Source of the DNA: Marinosulfonomonas sp. | GTDB taxonomy: Bacteria; Pseudomonadota; Alphaproteobacteria; Rhodobacterales; Rhodobacteraceae | Assembly: GCA_026984915.1 (NCBI GenBank) | Contig: JALSRG010000068.1 | Coordinates: forward strand, 1 to 45,013 | DNA: 45,013 nt | Direction: 5' to 3' | In this document: positions 34,114-43,936 of the stretch, one piece after another | Layout of the letters: the number at the start of each line of letters is the position of its first letter | Position numbering within the stretch: position 1 is the stretch's first letter | The notes under the pieces: model-generated | Database searches by the model: none | Seen by the model: only the letters and a program-made list of their open reading frames with translations | Told to the model about the DNA's origin: nothing | Translations under genes and position numbers: made by a program

Positions 34114-35562
34114 TTACGAGTTTGGAAGTTCCGCCCCGATATACAAGGACGTGCCATTTCTGTTGATCCGCAGCAGGATGGCCTTCTTGTCTCCGGCAGA
34201 TTTCAGTGCGGCCGCCAAATCCTGTGGCGTTGCCACCGGTTTGTTGTCGGCTTCTTCGATCACATCGCCGGGGCGCAGTTTTTCTGCATTTGGGCTGTCT
34301 GGATCAATTTGGGTGATGACAACACCTTTTTCGCCGTCTCTCAGCCCCAGCCGTGCCGCAGTCTCTGGTGTCAGAGGCTCGACTGTAATTCCGAGGGCAT
34401 CCGGCGAAAGACTGCCGAGTTTGTTGCCCGCAACAGCCATTTTGTCAGAAGACAGATTGCCGATCGTCACGTTCAGGGTTTGCTCCTTGCCGTCACGCAG
34501 AATGGTAAGCTCTGCCTTTGAGCCGGCCGGAAGCGCGGCAATGAGGCTTGGCAACTCATGCATCTGGGCAATTTTCTGACCATTTACCGCAAGGATGACA
34601 TCGCCTGTCTTCACACCTGCCTTCAGGGCAGGGCTGTCAGGCTGGACATCGGCAACAAGGGCGCCCTCCGTTTTTTCCAGGCCCAGAGCCTGTGCCAGAG
34701 CCGGCGTGATTTCCTGGATCTGGACCCCAAGCCATCCACGCGAAACGACACCGTTTTCACGAAGCTGCTTGACAATCGATTGAACGGTTCTGGCCGGAAT
34801 TGAAAAGCCGATACCGACAGAGCCGCCAGAGGGGCTGAAAATTGCGGTATTCATTCCAACAACTTCGCCTTTCGTGTTAAACAGCGGGCCACCGGAATTG
34901 CCTCGGTTGATAGCGGCATCGGTCTGGATGAAACTGTCATAAGGGCCCGAATTGATATCGCGACCAAGTGCGGAAACGATCCCTGCGGTGACTGTCCCGC
35001 CCAGGCCAAAGGGATTACCAACCGCGACCACGGCGTCGCCAACCCGCACCGTACTGGAATCGGCAAAGGGAACCGTCGGCAGATTTTCAGCATCTTCCAG
35101 TTTCAGCAATGCGATATCCGTGAGCGGATCCGTGCCGACGACTTTTGCGCTATAGGTCTTGCCATTCTGGAGTTTCACTGTGACCTTGATCGCGTTTTCA
35201 ACCACATGATTGTTGGTGACAACTTCACCATCCGCCGTGACAATAAAACCGGATCCCAGTGCCTTGCCCTGTTGCGGTCCCTGATCCGGTCGCTGTTGCG
35301 GAAACGGAAATCCCGGAATGGGCGGAAACCCCGGCGGCAGCGGAATAGGTGCAGCCTGCGGTCCGGCATCGGGCCTTTTTACGGTGACTTCAATGAACAC
35401 AACTGCGGGGGAAACCTGTTCAACCAGATCAGCATAACCGGCAGGCGGTGCATAGGCATGGGCCTGGTATGTTGTCGTCATGCCCACTCCGGCAATGATC
35501 GTGGACGCCAGCACCAGGGCCTTGATGGAGTTTGTTGTTGTTTTTGCGAGTTTCGGGAGCAT
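34114..35562 (-). CDS. degP: DegP/Do-family periplasmic serine protease
   Basis: 482 residues. Signal peptide (about 1-36, ending TYQAHA), a proline/glutamine-rich loop (about 65-100), then a trypsin-like domain with H119 (NNHVVENA), D149 (LTDIALL) and S223 (GNSGGPLF), followed by two PDZ domains (about 265-355 and 385-475). A complete high-temperature-requirement protease/chaperone that degrades or refolds damaged envelope proteins. ATG 35562 has AGGAG 9 nt upstream and gives a normal signal peptide; the frame extends to 35631 without one. It is divergent from a two-component system gene pair 339 bp away, the kind of neighbour often linked with envelope stress. MucD and DegQ are equivalent family names. 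Confidence 0.95.
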   Translation of the reverse strand: MLPKLAKTTTNSIKALVLASTIIAGVGMTTTYQAHAYAPPAGYADLVEQVSPAVVFIEVTVKRPDAGPQAAPIPLPPGFPPIPGFPFPQQRPDQGPQQGKALGSGFIVTADGEVVTNNHVVENAIKVTVKLQNGKTYSAKVVGTDPLTDIALLKLEDAENLPTVPFADSSTVRVGDAVVAVGNPFGLGGTVTAGIVSALGRDINSGPYDSFIQTDAAINRGNSGGPLFNTKGEVVGMNTAIFSPSGGSVGIGFSIPARTVQSIVKQLRENGVVSRGWLGVQIQEITPALAQALGLEKTEGALVADVQPDSPALKAGVKTGDVILAVNGQKIAQMHELPSLIAALPAGSKAELTILRDGKEQTLNVTIGNLSSDKMAVAGNKLGSLSPDALGITVEPLTPETAARLGLRDGEKGVVITQIDPDSPNAEKLRPGDVIEEADNKPVATPQDLAAALKSAGDKKAILLRINRNGTSLYIGAELPNS

Positions 35563-35901
35563 TTTCTTTTCTCCTAGAGTGATTGTCATTCCGTTACTTT
35601 TCATGTTTTTTCCGGGGTTGCGGTTGATCAAAGGGCGCGGCGCGAGGGCCTTGGGGTAACAGTTGTGGCTAATTTCCCCGCGCCGCTATAACCCCGGCAC
35701 TGCTCGGGATCGCTATCAGAAATAGGGCTTCAGTTTTGCTTTGCGCTGTCGGTCAGTTTACAAATTCGTAAACTCGGGGCGTGGTGGGTGCCCCTGCCTT
35801 GAAAAACCTTGCGAAACCGTAAGGTTGTGCCCATCTGGCTGTAAGGGCAATATGCGACACAAACGGCCAGAATCATCATTCCGAAATGTTGTTGGTATCT
35901 T
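35563..35901. promoter_or_regulatory. 339-bp divergent control region between degP and the two-component genes
   Basis: No gene supported. It contains AGTTTAC-AAATTC-GTAAACT, a perfect 7-bp dyad (35755-35774), and CCTTG repeated at 35797-35801 and 35807-35811 with a variant CCGTA at 35817-35821. A 10-bp period of direct repeats is what OmpR/PhoB-type regulators bind. AACCTT...AAGGTT (35805-35826) overlaps the same region as a dyad. Autoregulation by the adjacent response regulator and control of degP are inferences. Confidence 0.55.
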
Positions 35902-36573
35902 ATGAAAATCCTTATTGCAGAAGATGATCCTCAGACCGCAGACTATTTGCGCAAGGGGCTTACCAGCGAAGGGCACAATGTGGACCATGTGCCCAACGGA
36001 CGCGAGGCGCTGACGCAGGCAACATTGCAGCCTTATGATCTGTTTCTGGTGGACAGGATGATGCCGGAACTGGATGGCCTGGCCCTGGTCAAGGCGTTGC
36101 GTGCGGCCAAAATCACATCTCCGATCCTGTTCCTGACTGCACTTGATGGGGTTGACGACCGTGTTGAGGGGCTGAATGCCGGGGCGGACGACTATCTGGT
36201 CAAACCATTTTCGTTTGCCGAACTTTCCGCCCGTATTCAGGCGCTGGCCCGCCGACCGGCGATGCAGGCCGACACAACGGTTCTGAAGGTCGGAGATCTC
36301 GAGATGGATCTGGTCCGGCGAATTGTCACGCGCGCAGGGCAGGTGATTGATTTGCAACCACGCGAATTTCGCTTGCTTGAACATCTGATGCGGACCCGGG
36401 GGCGCGTACAGACGCGCACCATGTTGCTTGAGGCGGTCTGGGGTATTCATTTTGACCCCAATACAAGCGTGGTTGAAACCCATATCAGCCGCCTGCGGGC
36501 CAAAATTGACAAACCGTTTGAGACTTCGCTTCTGCATACCGTGCGCGGGGCTGGTTACATGCTCGGCTCATGA
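35902..36573 (+). CDS. OmpR-family response regulator
   Basis: 223 residues. The receiver domain (1-115) has the acidic pocket at EDD (residues 7-9), phosphoacceptor D51 in LFLVDRMMPELDG, and K101 in LVKPF. The winged-helix effector domain (about 125-222) includes LQPREFRLLEHLM, RVQTRTMLLEAVWG and VETHISRLRAKID. It is complete. No clear Shine-Dalgarno sequence precedes the ATG. The stop overlaps the histidine kinase ATG by 4 bases (ATGA), so the pair is translationally coupled. Repeats typical of OmpR-type binding sites lie upstream at 35797-35821. The sensed signal is unknown. Confidence 0.93.
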   Translation: MKILIAEDDPQTADYLRKGLTSEGHNVDHVPNGREALTQATLQPYDLFLVDRMMPELDGLALVKALRAAKITSPILFLTALDGVDDRVEGLNAGADDYLVKPFSFAELSARIQALARRPAMQADTTVLKVGDLEMDLVRRIVTRAGQVIDLQPREFRLLEHLMRTRGRVQTRTMLLEAVWGIHFDPNTSVVETHISRLRAKIDKPFETSLLHTVRGAGYMLGS

Positions 36574-37982
36574 CCGGCCGACACCATATACGGGATTTCT
36601 TTTCACCACTTCGCGCTCTGACCTTTTCAGCGCCATTGCGGTTGGCTGCACTTGTATCGGCCATATTCGTTGTTGCAACCCTGGTTGCCGGCGCCATTTC
36701 ATTTTTTGTCCTTGCGGACCAGTTGCGGACACAACTCCAGAAAGACGCCCGTCAGATGGCGGAAAATCTGGCCGCAACCTATCAGGTGGCCGGCCTGCCG
36801 GAATTGCATGCACAAATTGCCACCAACGTTGCAACGACCCGTGGTGGCGAAAACCTGTATCTTTTCATGGACAACAGTAAAAATGCGGTTTTCGGCAATT
36901 TTGTCATAGATAAACCGTTTACCGGCCCGCGCGACCTGTCGGGGGGCAAGGATATCATTCTGCCCTATGCAAAGGGAAACGGCATCGGACAGCATTTTGT
37001 CGCCTTCGGGCTGCGGCTGCCGGCAGGATGGATTATAACCGCCCGCGACACCCGCGCCATTGCTGCCACACAACGCATTCTCATGGGGGCAATCGGCTGG
37101 GGGCTGGGGGTGGCCATGTTTGCCTCTGTGGCACTGGCTTTTGTTCTTGCGCGGCGGACGGAGCGGCGTATCGCCAAACTCAACCGTTTGCTGGATGACG
37201 TGGCTCAAGGAAATCTGTCTGCGCGCTTTCATGATGTGCGCCCGCGCAGCGATGATATCGGGCGGGTGGCGGCCTCGCTGAACACTATGCTGGACCGCCT
37301 GTCCATGACAGTCGACAGCCTGCGTCAGATTTCCAACGATGTTGCACATGATCTGCGTACCCCCCTGACGCGGCTGCGCAACCGGTTGGAGCCGTTGCTT
37401 TCGCAAAAAGACCTGCCAGAGTCTGCCGCGCAGGAACTTGAACTGGCCGTTGGCGAAGTCGAAGCCATTGTGAAAACCTTCAATGCGGTCCTGAGAATCG
37501 CGCAGATCGAGGGCGGAAATGCGCGTCCGCGAACAGAATCGGTTGATCTGAATGATCTTTGCAGCACCGTATATGAAATGCTGGATCCGGTGGCAGAAGA
37601 AATGGGGCACGCGCTGGAAGTGTCGCTGTCCGAACATCCTGCAATTGTCGAAGGCGACAGGGATATGCTGGCGCAAGCCGTTGTAAATCTTGTGGAAAAC
37701 GCTTTTACACATACCCAGGAACCCGCGCATATTACCCTTGAGGTCGAGGTGAAGGATGGCAGGGCCTGCCTGCGGGTTTCCGATAACGGGCCGGGTATCC
37801 CGCCGGATGAACGAGAGTTGGTCTTTCGCAGATTCTATCGGCTGGAAAAGAACCGCAGCAAGCAGGGCAGCGGGCTGGGGCTCAGCCTGGTGGCGGCAAT
37901 TGCCCGGTTGCACGGGGGGAGGGTCGAGTTAGCGGACAACAACCCAGGCCTGACAGCAAGCATTTGTTTTTCAACGATATAA
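36570..37982 (+). CDS. Sensor histidine kinase of the adjacent response regulator
   Basis: 470 residues. Membrane segments at about 25-48 and 171-193 enclose a periplasmic sensor loop of about 120 residues with no recognised domain. A HAMP linker (about 194-246) is followed by the dimerisation/phosphotransfer domain with H260 in NDVAHDLRTPL, and an ATPase domain with the N box NLVENAFTH (373-381), G1 DNGPGIP (405-411) and G2 GSGLGLSLV (433-441). All catalytic boxes are intact. The ATG at 36570 overlaps the stop of the response regulator gene. It phosphorylates that regulator by inference from coupling. Relatives include heavy-metal and envelope-stress sensors; the ligand cannot be told from sequence. 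Confidence 0.93.
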   Translation: MTGRHHIRDFFSPLRALTFSAPLRLAALVSAIFVVATLVAGAISFFVLADQLRTQLQKDARQMAENLAATYQVAGLPELHAQIATNVATTRGGENLYLFMDNSKNAVFGNFVIDKPFTGPRDLSGGKDIILPYAKGNGIGQHFVAFGLRLPAGWIITARDTRAIAATQRILMGAIGWGLGVAMFASVALAFVLARRTERRIAKLNRLLDDVAQGNLSARFHDVRPRSDDIGRVAASLNTMLDRLSMTVDSLRQISNDVAHDLRTPLTRLRNRLEPLLSQKDLPESAAQELELAVGEVEAIVKTFNAVLRIAQIEGGNARPRTESVDLNDLCSTVYEMLDPVAEEMGHALEVSLSEHPAIVEGDRDMLAQAVVNLVENAFTHTQEPAHITLEVEVKDGRACLRVSDNGPGIPPDERELVFRRFYRLEKNRSKQGSGLGLSLVAAIARLHGGRVELADNNPGLTASICFSTI

Positions 37983-38156
37983 TGGTTTTTCGTGACTGGA
38001 TGATCATGCCCTGCGAAGGCTATGTCGGTAAAATGTTTCGGGCTTAAACGAATCTTCATTGATTGCGCCTTTTCTTACGTCTGAATCGATCAAGGTTTGC
38101 CAGCAATCGCGGCGAAATGCCGGGCCTGTGGCGCACACCCGTTCAGGAGACGTGGA

Positions 38157-41100
38157 ATGAAATTTTTCAACGATATGAAAATTGCTGTAAAACTGCCGCT
38201 GACAATGGTTCTTGTTGGTGCGCTGGTATTGGGGGCGGTGGGTCTGGTTGCTGTTGTTACGGCCCGAAATGCGCTTATTGAAAATGCTGAAAACAAATTG
38301 CAGCTTGCATTGGATGCGAGCAAGGCCAGGATGGAAACGCGGCTTGATGCGATACGGAGCACTTTGCAAAATCAGTCGACCAGCCCGCTCATGCGGGGGG
38401 CGATCATCGATTTCGGGGATGCCTGGACTGCTCTGCCAGGGGACAAGTCGCGCTATCTGCAAACGGCATATATCAGTGAAAACAGGTTCCCCGAAGGCAA
38501 ACGGGAGCTGTTGGATTTTGCCGAGGACAAGTCCGCATACAGTCGGGCCCATCGCCGGTATCACCCGTATTTCAGGTCATTCTCCAAGCTGAACGGTTTT
38601 TCGGACCTGTACCTTTTGGATGCGAATGGCAATGTGATTTATTCCGTTCAGAAATACGGGGATTTCGGCAGCAACGTACTTTCGGGTGCAGGGAGGGATG
38701 AAAAACTGGGAAATTTGTTCGCACAGATGCAGAAAACATCGCTGCAGGATCTGTCGGAAACGAAATTGTATTTTTCAGACCTGGCCCCTTATGGACCCGC
38801 CAAGGACCAGGTGGCCAGTTTTCTGATGGCCCCGATTCTGGCGTCCAACGGCGCACAGCTTGGGGCGTTGGCGGTGTCAATGCCGGCAAGCCTGCTGACC
38901 GGTGATCTGATCCGTTCAACCGGGATGGGAAAGACCGGTGAAAACCTGCTTGTGGGAAGCGACTTCCTGATGCGCAACCAGTCTCGTTCGCACAAGGAAC
39001 CAACACTCTTGCGGACAGTTGTGAAAACCGAGGCGGTCCAACGGGCGCTGAAGGGCGAATCTGGCATAACCCGCGGGGTTGACGGCTCTGGCACAAAAGT
39101 CATATCCGCCTTTGCGCCATTCGGATTTCTGGGGGCGAACTGGGCGCTTGTTTCCCAGCAATCCGAAAAGGAATTGCTTGCCCCGGCCAATTCACTGATG
39201 CAGCGCATGCTGCTTGAAGGCGTTGGCCTTCTGGCATTGATTGCAATCGCCTCTCTGTTCGTCGCCACGGGGGTTTCCGGCCCCCTGAAAAAACTGACGA
39301 AATCCATGCGAAAGGTTGCCGCAAAAGACTATGATTGCCCGATCGAGGGCACTGCGCGCAAGGATGAGATCGGCGAAATGGCCGAGACCTTGCGCGAGTT
39401 TCAGGGGAGTTTGAAAGAAGCTGATGAAGCCTCCGCCGAAAGACTGTTCAAGAGTGCGGCTTTTGTTGGCTGTTCTGCCGGACTGATGATGGTCGATCAG
39501 GACTTTATCATCTGTGACCTCAACCCGGCGATTAAAAAGTTGTTTAAGGACTATGAGGAAGAGTTTCGCAGTATTTGGGATGGGTTTGAAGCGAACAGAA
39601 TAATTGGGCAAAGCATGGATGTTTTCCATATGCGGCCGGCGCATGCTCGAAATATTCTGTCCGATCCGGCAAACCTGCCCTTTTCGACTGACATAAAAGT
39701 CGGTTCCGCGCGGTTTTCCTTGGATATCAACGCGATAGAGGATTCCGCCGGGCAGCAGATTGGTTGTGTCATCGAATGGAAGGATGTTACCGATACACGT
39801 ATGAACAGTGCTATTCTGGCGGCCATGGACAAGCATCAGACCCGTCTTGAATTTGATCTGGACGGGTGCCTTTTATCGGCAAACGAAAACTTCATGCAAC
39901 TCGCAGAAGTCACCCTGGATAACATCAAGGGCATACCGATTGCGGATATGTTCCATTTCGATCAGGAACTGGCACGAAAAAATGGTCCGGTTATGGATCG
40001 GCTGAACAACGGAGAATCGATATTCGGCCGTTTTGAGGTTGTTGCCGGACAGGAAAAGACACTTCTTCTGGATGGCGCTTTTACGCCTGTGCTGGATCGG
40101 AGAGGTGTTCCAATGCGCTACATTCTGATTGCCAAGGATGTCACGGGTGTACATCAGCGCATGGAAGAGGCCGCTCAGTTGCGGCAGGAAATGGAACAGG
40201 CACAGACCGCCGTTGTTGATGCGTTGCGTATCGGGTTGAGAAAGCTCTCTGAAGGTGATTTGACCGCCCAGATTTCAGAGGCTTTTACCGAGGACTACGA
40301 GCAGCTCAGAACAGATTTCAATCTGGCTTCGCAGACGCTGAAAGAGGCCATGGTTCAAGTGATCGAAAATGCCGAGTCCATTCGCAATGAAGCATCTGAA
40401 ATCAGTACTGCAGCCGACGATCTGTCACGCCGTACAGAGCGTCAGGCAGCAACTTTGGAAGAAACCGCATCCGCATTGGATGGGTTGACAGCCAGTGTAC
40501 GGGCTTCCGCCGAGGGGGCAGGACGTGCCAACCAGGTTGTCTCAGAGGCCAAGGCGAATGCCGAAGCCAGCGGAGAAGTTGTCAGTGAGGCGGTAGAGGC
40601 CATGGGCGAGATTGAAACATCTTCCGGCCAGATATCGAAAATCATCAGTGTTATTGATGACATCGCTTTCCAGACAAACCTGCTGGCTTTGAATGCTGGT
40701 GTTGAGGCGGCGCGCGCTGGGGAAGCAGGACGCGGATTTGCAGTTGTTGCATCGGAAGTCAGGGCACTTGCGCAAAGATCTTCTGAGGCCGCACGTGAAA
40801 TCAACGTATTGATTTCCGCCAGCGGTCAACATGTGAAACGTGGCGTAAATCTGGTTGGTGAAGCGGGCGAAGCTCTGAAAAGCATTGTAGCCTCGGTTTC
40901 CGATATTTCGCGGCATGTGTCCGAAATTGCCGGGTCCGCAGAAGAGCAGTCCGGCGGACTGGCAGAAATCAATGCGGCCGTCAATCAACTGGACCAGGTA
41001 ACCCAGCAAAATGCAGCGATGTTTGAAGAAACCACTGCGGCAAGCCACGCGCTTACGCAAGAAGCGGAAACCCTTTCCGATACAATGGCCAGGTTTCGCA

Positions 41101-41270
41101 CCGAGCAAACGGGTGAAAACGTCATAGAGACGACAAAGTTTCAATCTGCACGTGAGACTGTGGTTGAGAGCCGGTCCATTGCGTCTGACGGCCAGCAAGT
41201 GCAAGCCGGCGGTGCTTCGCTTGCTGTTGCAGAGGAACCCCAGCAATTTGATGACTGGGAAGATTTTTAG
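38157..41270 (+). CDS. Methyl-accepting chemotaxis protein with extracellular and PAS sensor domains
   Basis: About 1037 residues. TM1 at about 11-35, a long periplasmic sensor (about 36-350; a Cache-type domain is likely, with [14 protein letters not shown]), TM2 at about 352-373, HAMP (about 374-430), two PAS-like domains (about 440-560 and 565-675), a second HAMP-like segment with [13 protein letters not shown], and the signalling domain (about 740-990) with the hairpin tip [22 protein letters not shown]. It ends in DWEDF, close to the NWETF pentapeptide that docks CheR methyltransferase. ATG 38157 has AGGAGA upstream; the longer frame starts without a ribosome site. cheD follows 81 bp downstream. 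No other chemotaxis genes are in the window. Confidence 0.93.
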   Translation: MKFFNDMKIAVKLPLTMVLVGALVLGAVGLVAVVTARNALIENAENKLQLALDASKARMETRLDAIRSTLQNQSTSPLMRGAIIDFGDAWTALPGDKSRYLQTAYISENRFPEGKRELLDFAEDKSAYSRAHRRYHPYFRSFSKLNGFSDLYLLDANGNVIYSVQKYGDFGSNVLSGAGRDEKLGNLFAQMQKTSLQDLSETKLYFSDLAPYGPAKDQVASFLMAPILASNGAQLGALAVSMPASLLTGDLIRSTGMGKTGENLLVGSDFLMRNQSRSHKEPTLLRTVVKTEAVQRALKGESGITRGVDGSGTKVISAFAPFGFLGANWALVSQQSEKELLAPANSLMQRMLLEGVGLLALIAIASLFVATGVSGPLKKLTKSMRKVAAKDYDCPIEGTARKDEIGEMAETLREFQGSLKEADEASAERLFKSAAFVGCSAGLMMVDQDFIICDLNPAIKKLFKDYEEEFRSIWDGFEANRIIGQSMDVFHMRPAHARNILSDPANLPFSTDIKVGSARFSLDINAIEDSAGQQIGCVIEWKDVTDTRMNSAILAAMDKHQTRLEFDLDGCLLSANENFMQLAEVTLDNIKGIPIADMFHFDQELARKNGPVMDRLNNGESIFGRFEVVAGQEKTLLLDGAFTPVLDRRGVPMRYILIAKDVTGVHQRMEEAAQLRQEMEQAQTAVVDALRIGLRKLSEGDLTAQISEAFTEDYEQLRTDFNLASQTLKEAMVQVIENAESIRNEASEISTAADDLSRRTERQAATLEETASALDGLTASVRASAEGAGRANQVVSEAKANAEASGEVVSEAVEAMGEIETSSGQISKIISVIDDIAFQTNLLALNAGVEAARAGEAGRGFAVVASEVRALAQRSSEAAREINVLISASGQHVKRGVNLVGEAGEALKSIVASVSDISRHVSEIAGSAEEQSGGLAEINAAVNQLDQVTQQNAAMFEETTAASHALTQEAETLSDTMARFRTEQTGENVIETTKFQSARETVVESRSIASDGQQVQAGGASLAVAEEPQQFDDWEDF

Positions 41271-41351
41271 CAACAACCATCAAGGATGATTTTATGTCTT
41301 GAAAGCCATAATGGCCTGAAACAGCGTGCGGAAGATTGAAAACAAAACAGC

Positions 41352-41876
41352 ATGATCAGTGAACAGCTCATCAACATTACGCAAGGCGAATTCGTTGCTA
41401 TTTCTTCCAGCACGGTATGTGTTACGACGGTGCTGGGGTCCTGTGTTGCGGCATGCCTATGGGATGAAAATGCCGAAGTCGGGGGAATGAATCATATTCT
41501 TATGCCGGAAAGCACTAGAAAGCCGGAAGAATTGAACAGGTATGGAGTGAACTCCATGGAAATCCTGATCAACGAGATCATCAAGAAAGGTGGCAGCAAA
41601 AAATCACTCCAGGCAAAGGTCTTTGGTGGCGCCTCGATGATGCAGAGACTTGGTGATGTTGGAAAGCGAAACGCAGAGTTTGTCCTTAGGTTTCTGGAGG
41701 CAGAAGGCATTCCGTGTCGCGCCAAAAGCCTGGGCGGAACCAGAGCACGGCGCATACAGTTTTGGCCTGCAAGCGGAAAGGCTCGTCAAAAGTTTTTAGG
41801 TTTGCAATCGGATCTGCAGGAGCCTTTTGCCCTAAAACCAAAGACCATACAGGGGAACTCTGTTGAGCTTTTTTAA
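41352..41876 (+). CDS. cheD: Chemoreceptor glutamine deamidase CheD
   Basis: 174 residues. Deamidates specific glutamines of chemoreceptors to make them methylatable and can interact with CheC. Catalytic residues seen: C31 in TTVLGSCVAACLWD, H48 in GGMNHILMP and the threonine at 25. The AKVFGGASMM and LGGTRARRIQF segments are also typical. The length is normal. The Shine-Dalgarno is weak. Being next to a single receptor, it probably acts on that receptor. The gene converges on the cytochrome gene with 219 bp between; that gap holds an 8-bp inverted repeat, GGTGATCT/AGATCACC (41891-41929), and no gene. Confidence 0.95.
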   Translation: MISEQLINITQGEFVAISSSTVCVTTVLGSCVAACLWDENAEVGGMNHILMPESTRKPEELNRYGVNSMEILINEIIKKGGSKKSLQAKVFGGASMMQRLGDVGKRNAEFVLRFLEAEGIPCRAKSLGGTRARRIQFWPASGKARQKFLGLQSDLQEPFALKPKTIQGNSVELF

Positions 41877-42089
41877 GGTCGGTCATTAAGGGTGATCTGC
41901 TCCCCAAAATGAATCGCCCCGAGATCACCGGGGGCCATAAGCTTCATTCTGCACGAGCATATAGAGGGTGTCATGATGCATATAGTAATTTTCTTTGGTC
42001 TCGGATGGCGGGATGTTTTCTGATCGATTCCAGAAGACGCCGGTTCTTGAATTTGGTCTGTGCGCTAAAGTGAACAACTTGGATGTCAA

Positions 42090-42100
42090 TACGACCTAGG
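42090..42100 (-). repeat. Degenerate fourth copy of the 17-bp element
   Basis: In gene orientation CCTAGGTCGTA, 10 of 11 bases identical to the first part of the element (CCTAGGGCGTA); the rest does not match. The TAG stop of the cytochrome gene (42096-42098) is again bases 3-5. Confidence 0.45.
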
Positions 42101-42995
42101 GTTTTTTGTCTGAAATCCGTGGAATGCGTTTCAAATAGGCGGCAATCGCCATTAAATCGCTGTCCCCAAGATGGGAAAGGTTGTCGATGACTTCCACCAT
42201 GGCCCCGCCGGCGCTGTCGTAATCCGGCGTGAAGCCGCTTTTCAGATAGGCCGCGATATCCGGTTCAGACCAGTCGAGCCGGGCCGGGGTGATATTCGGA
42301 ATTCTGCCTTTCCCCGTCAGGTTTGCTGCCCCCGCCAGCCAATGATCTGTCCTGAGCCCCCCCAAAAGGTTGCGCGGCGTGTGGCATTCCCCGCAATGGC
42401 CCAGCGCCTCGACCAGATAGCGCCCTTGTGTCTCTGCTTCGTTCAGGGTTCCTGTCACCACCCAGCCGTTGCGCAGAAAAAGCCGTTTCCAGAGACCCAG
42501 ACCACGCCGGAAGGTGAAAGGAAAGGGAAGTTGATGCGGTTTGTCGGCTGTCGTTGCGGCGGGCAGAGTGGCCAGAAAAGCCCGCAATGAAACGACATCG
42601 GCAACAGTCATGTGCTGGTAGGTTGTATAGGGGAAAACCGGATAATAATGGCGCCGCTCCGGCGAGGTGCCAAAGTGCAGGGCGTTATAGAGGTCCAGTG
42701 CACTCCAGGAGCCGATGCCATTTGTCGGATCCGGAGAAATATTCGGTGCAACAAATGTGCCAAACGGACTCGGGAAATGCCGCCCGCCCGAAAGGATGAG
42801 CATGGCGTCGCCCTCGGCCTTGGGGGCCGCATGACACGCGGCACAGCCTGCGGCATAAAAGACAATGCGGCCCCGCTCCAGATCAGGTTTTATGCCGGCG
42901 GTGATGTCACCGGATGCGGTTTGGGGGCGGCTGAGCCCCCAGAAGGCAAATGCGGCCAGCAGGAGCAGGCCGGCGATGTACTTGATGGCACGCAT
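42096..42995 (-). CDS. Dihaem cytochrome c (alcohol-dehydrogenase cytochrome-subunit type)
   Basis: 299 residues. An N-terminal hydrophobic segment (about 5-20) acts as a signal or anchor. Two c-type haem sites are visible, CAACH (C51, C54, H55) and CGECH (C201, C204, H205), each followed by methionine candidates (MLILSGGRH and AMVEVIDN regions). The two-domain arrangement resembles the cytochrome subunits of membrane-bound alcohol/aldehyde or gluconate dehydrogenases, though three haems are usual there and no dehydrogenase gene is adjacent. It probably carries periplasmic electrons. It follows the cytochrome c' gene after 45 bp, so the two may be cotranscribed. The stop codon lies in a degenerate copy of the 17-bp element. 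Confidence 0.9.
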   Translation of the reverse strand: MRAIKYIAGLLLLAAFAFWGLSRPQTASGDITAGIKPDLERGRIVFYAAGCAACHAAPKAEGDAMLILSGGRHFPSPFGTFVAPNISPDPTNGIGSWSALDLYNALHFGTSPERRHYYPVFPYTTYQHMTVADVVSLRAFLATLPAATTADKPHQLPFPFTFRRGLGLWKRLFLRNGWVVTGTLNEAETQGRYLVEALGHCGECHTPRNLLGGLRTDHWLAGAANLTGKGRIPNITPARLDWSEPDIAAYLKSGFTPDYDSAGGAMVEVIDNLSHLGDSDLMAIAAYLKRIPRISDKKP

Positions 42996-43040
42996 GGCAA
43001 ACCCGTCCGGAAAAATCCCGTGTTTTCAATAGGACAGGTG

Positions 43041-43511
43041 CTATTCGTCTTTTGGTTTGCGGTATTCCTTGTGGCAGGCCTTGCAGGCCCCGCCCAGTTG
43101 CCCCAGTGCGGCCTTCATCGAATCCAGATCCGTGCCGGCGGCTGCGGCCATGACGTCTGTCGCCGCTTGCAGGTCGCCGAATTTCTTGCCCACATCATCC
43201 AGGTTGTCCCAGATTTTCGGCAGGGCTGCCGTGTTGTCAAAGGAAAAGCTGTCAGACCCTTCTGGCCAGGCCCCGGTCATGTCCAGCCTGGCCACGGACT
43301 GAAGGTTGGCCGCTGCGGCCGCGGCCCGTTTTGCATCATAGGGGATTGCACCTTTGGCCATTCCGCCCAACTGGCTGATGTTGAATGCAAAGAGGCGCAT
43401 TTGTGACTGGCGCGCAGTTATCGCGTTGTCATAAGGCCCGGCGGCCATGGCAACGGTTGCAAGGCAAATGGCGGCACTGGCGGCGGTCAGTCGTTTCATT
43501 GTCGGGGTCAT
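43041..43511 (-). CDS. Cytochrome c' (class II)
   Basis: 156 residues, the normal precursor size. Signal peptide about 1-24 (ending VAMAAG) and a four-helix-bundle body with the haem site CKACH (C143, C146, H147) near the C-terminus, as in all class II cytochromes. Five-coordinate haem of this type binds nitric oxide and is linked to NO tolerance. The start is ATG 43511 with AGGAG upstream; the longer frame to 43589 lacks a signal. Transcribed with the dihaem cytochrome, 45 bp downstream. It could donate to or receive from that protein. Confidence 0.93.
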   Translation of the reverse strand: MTPTMKRLTAASAAICLATVAMAAGPYDNAITARQSQMRLFAFNISQLGGMAKGAIPYDAKRAAAAAANLQSVARLDMTGAWPEGSDSFSFDNTAALPKIWDNLDDVGKKFGDLQAATDVMAAAAGTDLDSMKAALGQLGGACKACHKEYRKPKDE

Positions 43512-43681
43512 CTTTATCTCCTCTGTCGCGCTTGGTATTTTGCAAGCTAGCATATTGCAGCGGTTCGTGGCGCGAAAAAATACCGCCAAGGCCGATAAAT
43601 ATTTGTTCTTCTCCGGGGAATAAATTTGCGGACCCGGTGTTCGCGCATGGGAAATGCGCGCGGTTTCGGGTCAGGGTCGGG

Positions 43682-43882
43682 TCAGGGGCGAGGGATGCGA
43701 AAGCCGCGGCCGGGGCGTGGATCAAGCTGCATCCAGTCCGGCAGGCCGACAAAACGTTCCAGAAAAACCAGAATGAGACATATCCCAATGATTGACAGCA
43801 CCAGAATCACCTGTTTTTTGCTTGGGGGGTGACGGGCCCATCTGGCAAGGCGCAGAAAGAATTTCGGGTTATAGGGTGACAT
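43682..43882 (-). CDS. Small single-pass membrane protein of unknown function
   Basis: 66 residues. A basic N-terminal stretch (FFLRLARWARHPPSKK) precedes one strongly hydrophobic helix (about 24-41, VILVLSIIGICLILVFL), and a short tail ends with PDWMQLDPRPGRGF. The organisation suggests an inner-membrane protein with the N-terminus inside. The Shine-Dalgarno is weak. Located between cytochrome c' and the porin gene on the same strand. The function is not recognised. Confidence 0.6.
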   Translation of the reverse strand: MSPYNPKFFLRLARWARHPPSKKQVILVLSIIGICLILVFLERFVGLPDWMQLDPRPGRGFRIPRP

Positions 43883-43936
43883 GGGGGCAGGCTACGTGTT
43901 TTCGCCATGAACGCAATGATCAATCTGACGCTGCCC

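Noticed and set aside
35758-36537. Minus-strand frame of 259 codons opposite the response regulator
   Set aside because: Overlaps the complete response regulator gene and its leader; no recognisable features.
41974-42024. Sixteen-codon frame beginning ATGATG beyond cheD
   Set aside because: Very short, no conservation evidence, hydrophobic by chance; not called a gene.
42612-43406. Plus-strand frame of 264 codons across the two cytochrome genes
   Set aside because: Runs opposite two genes with intact haem motifs; no independent support.
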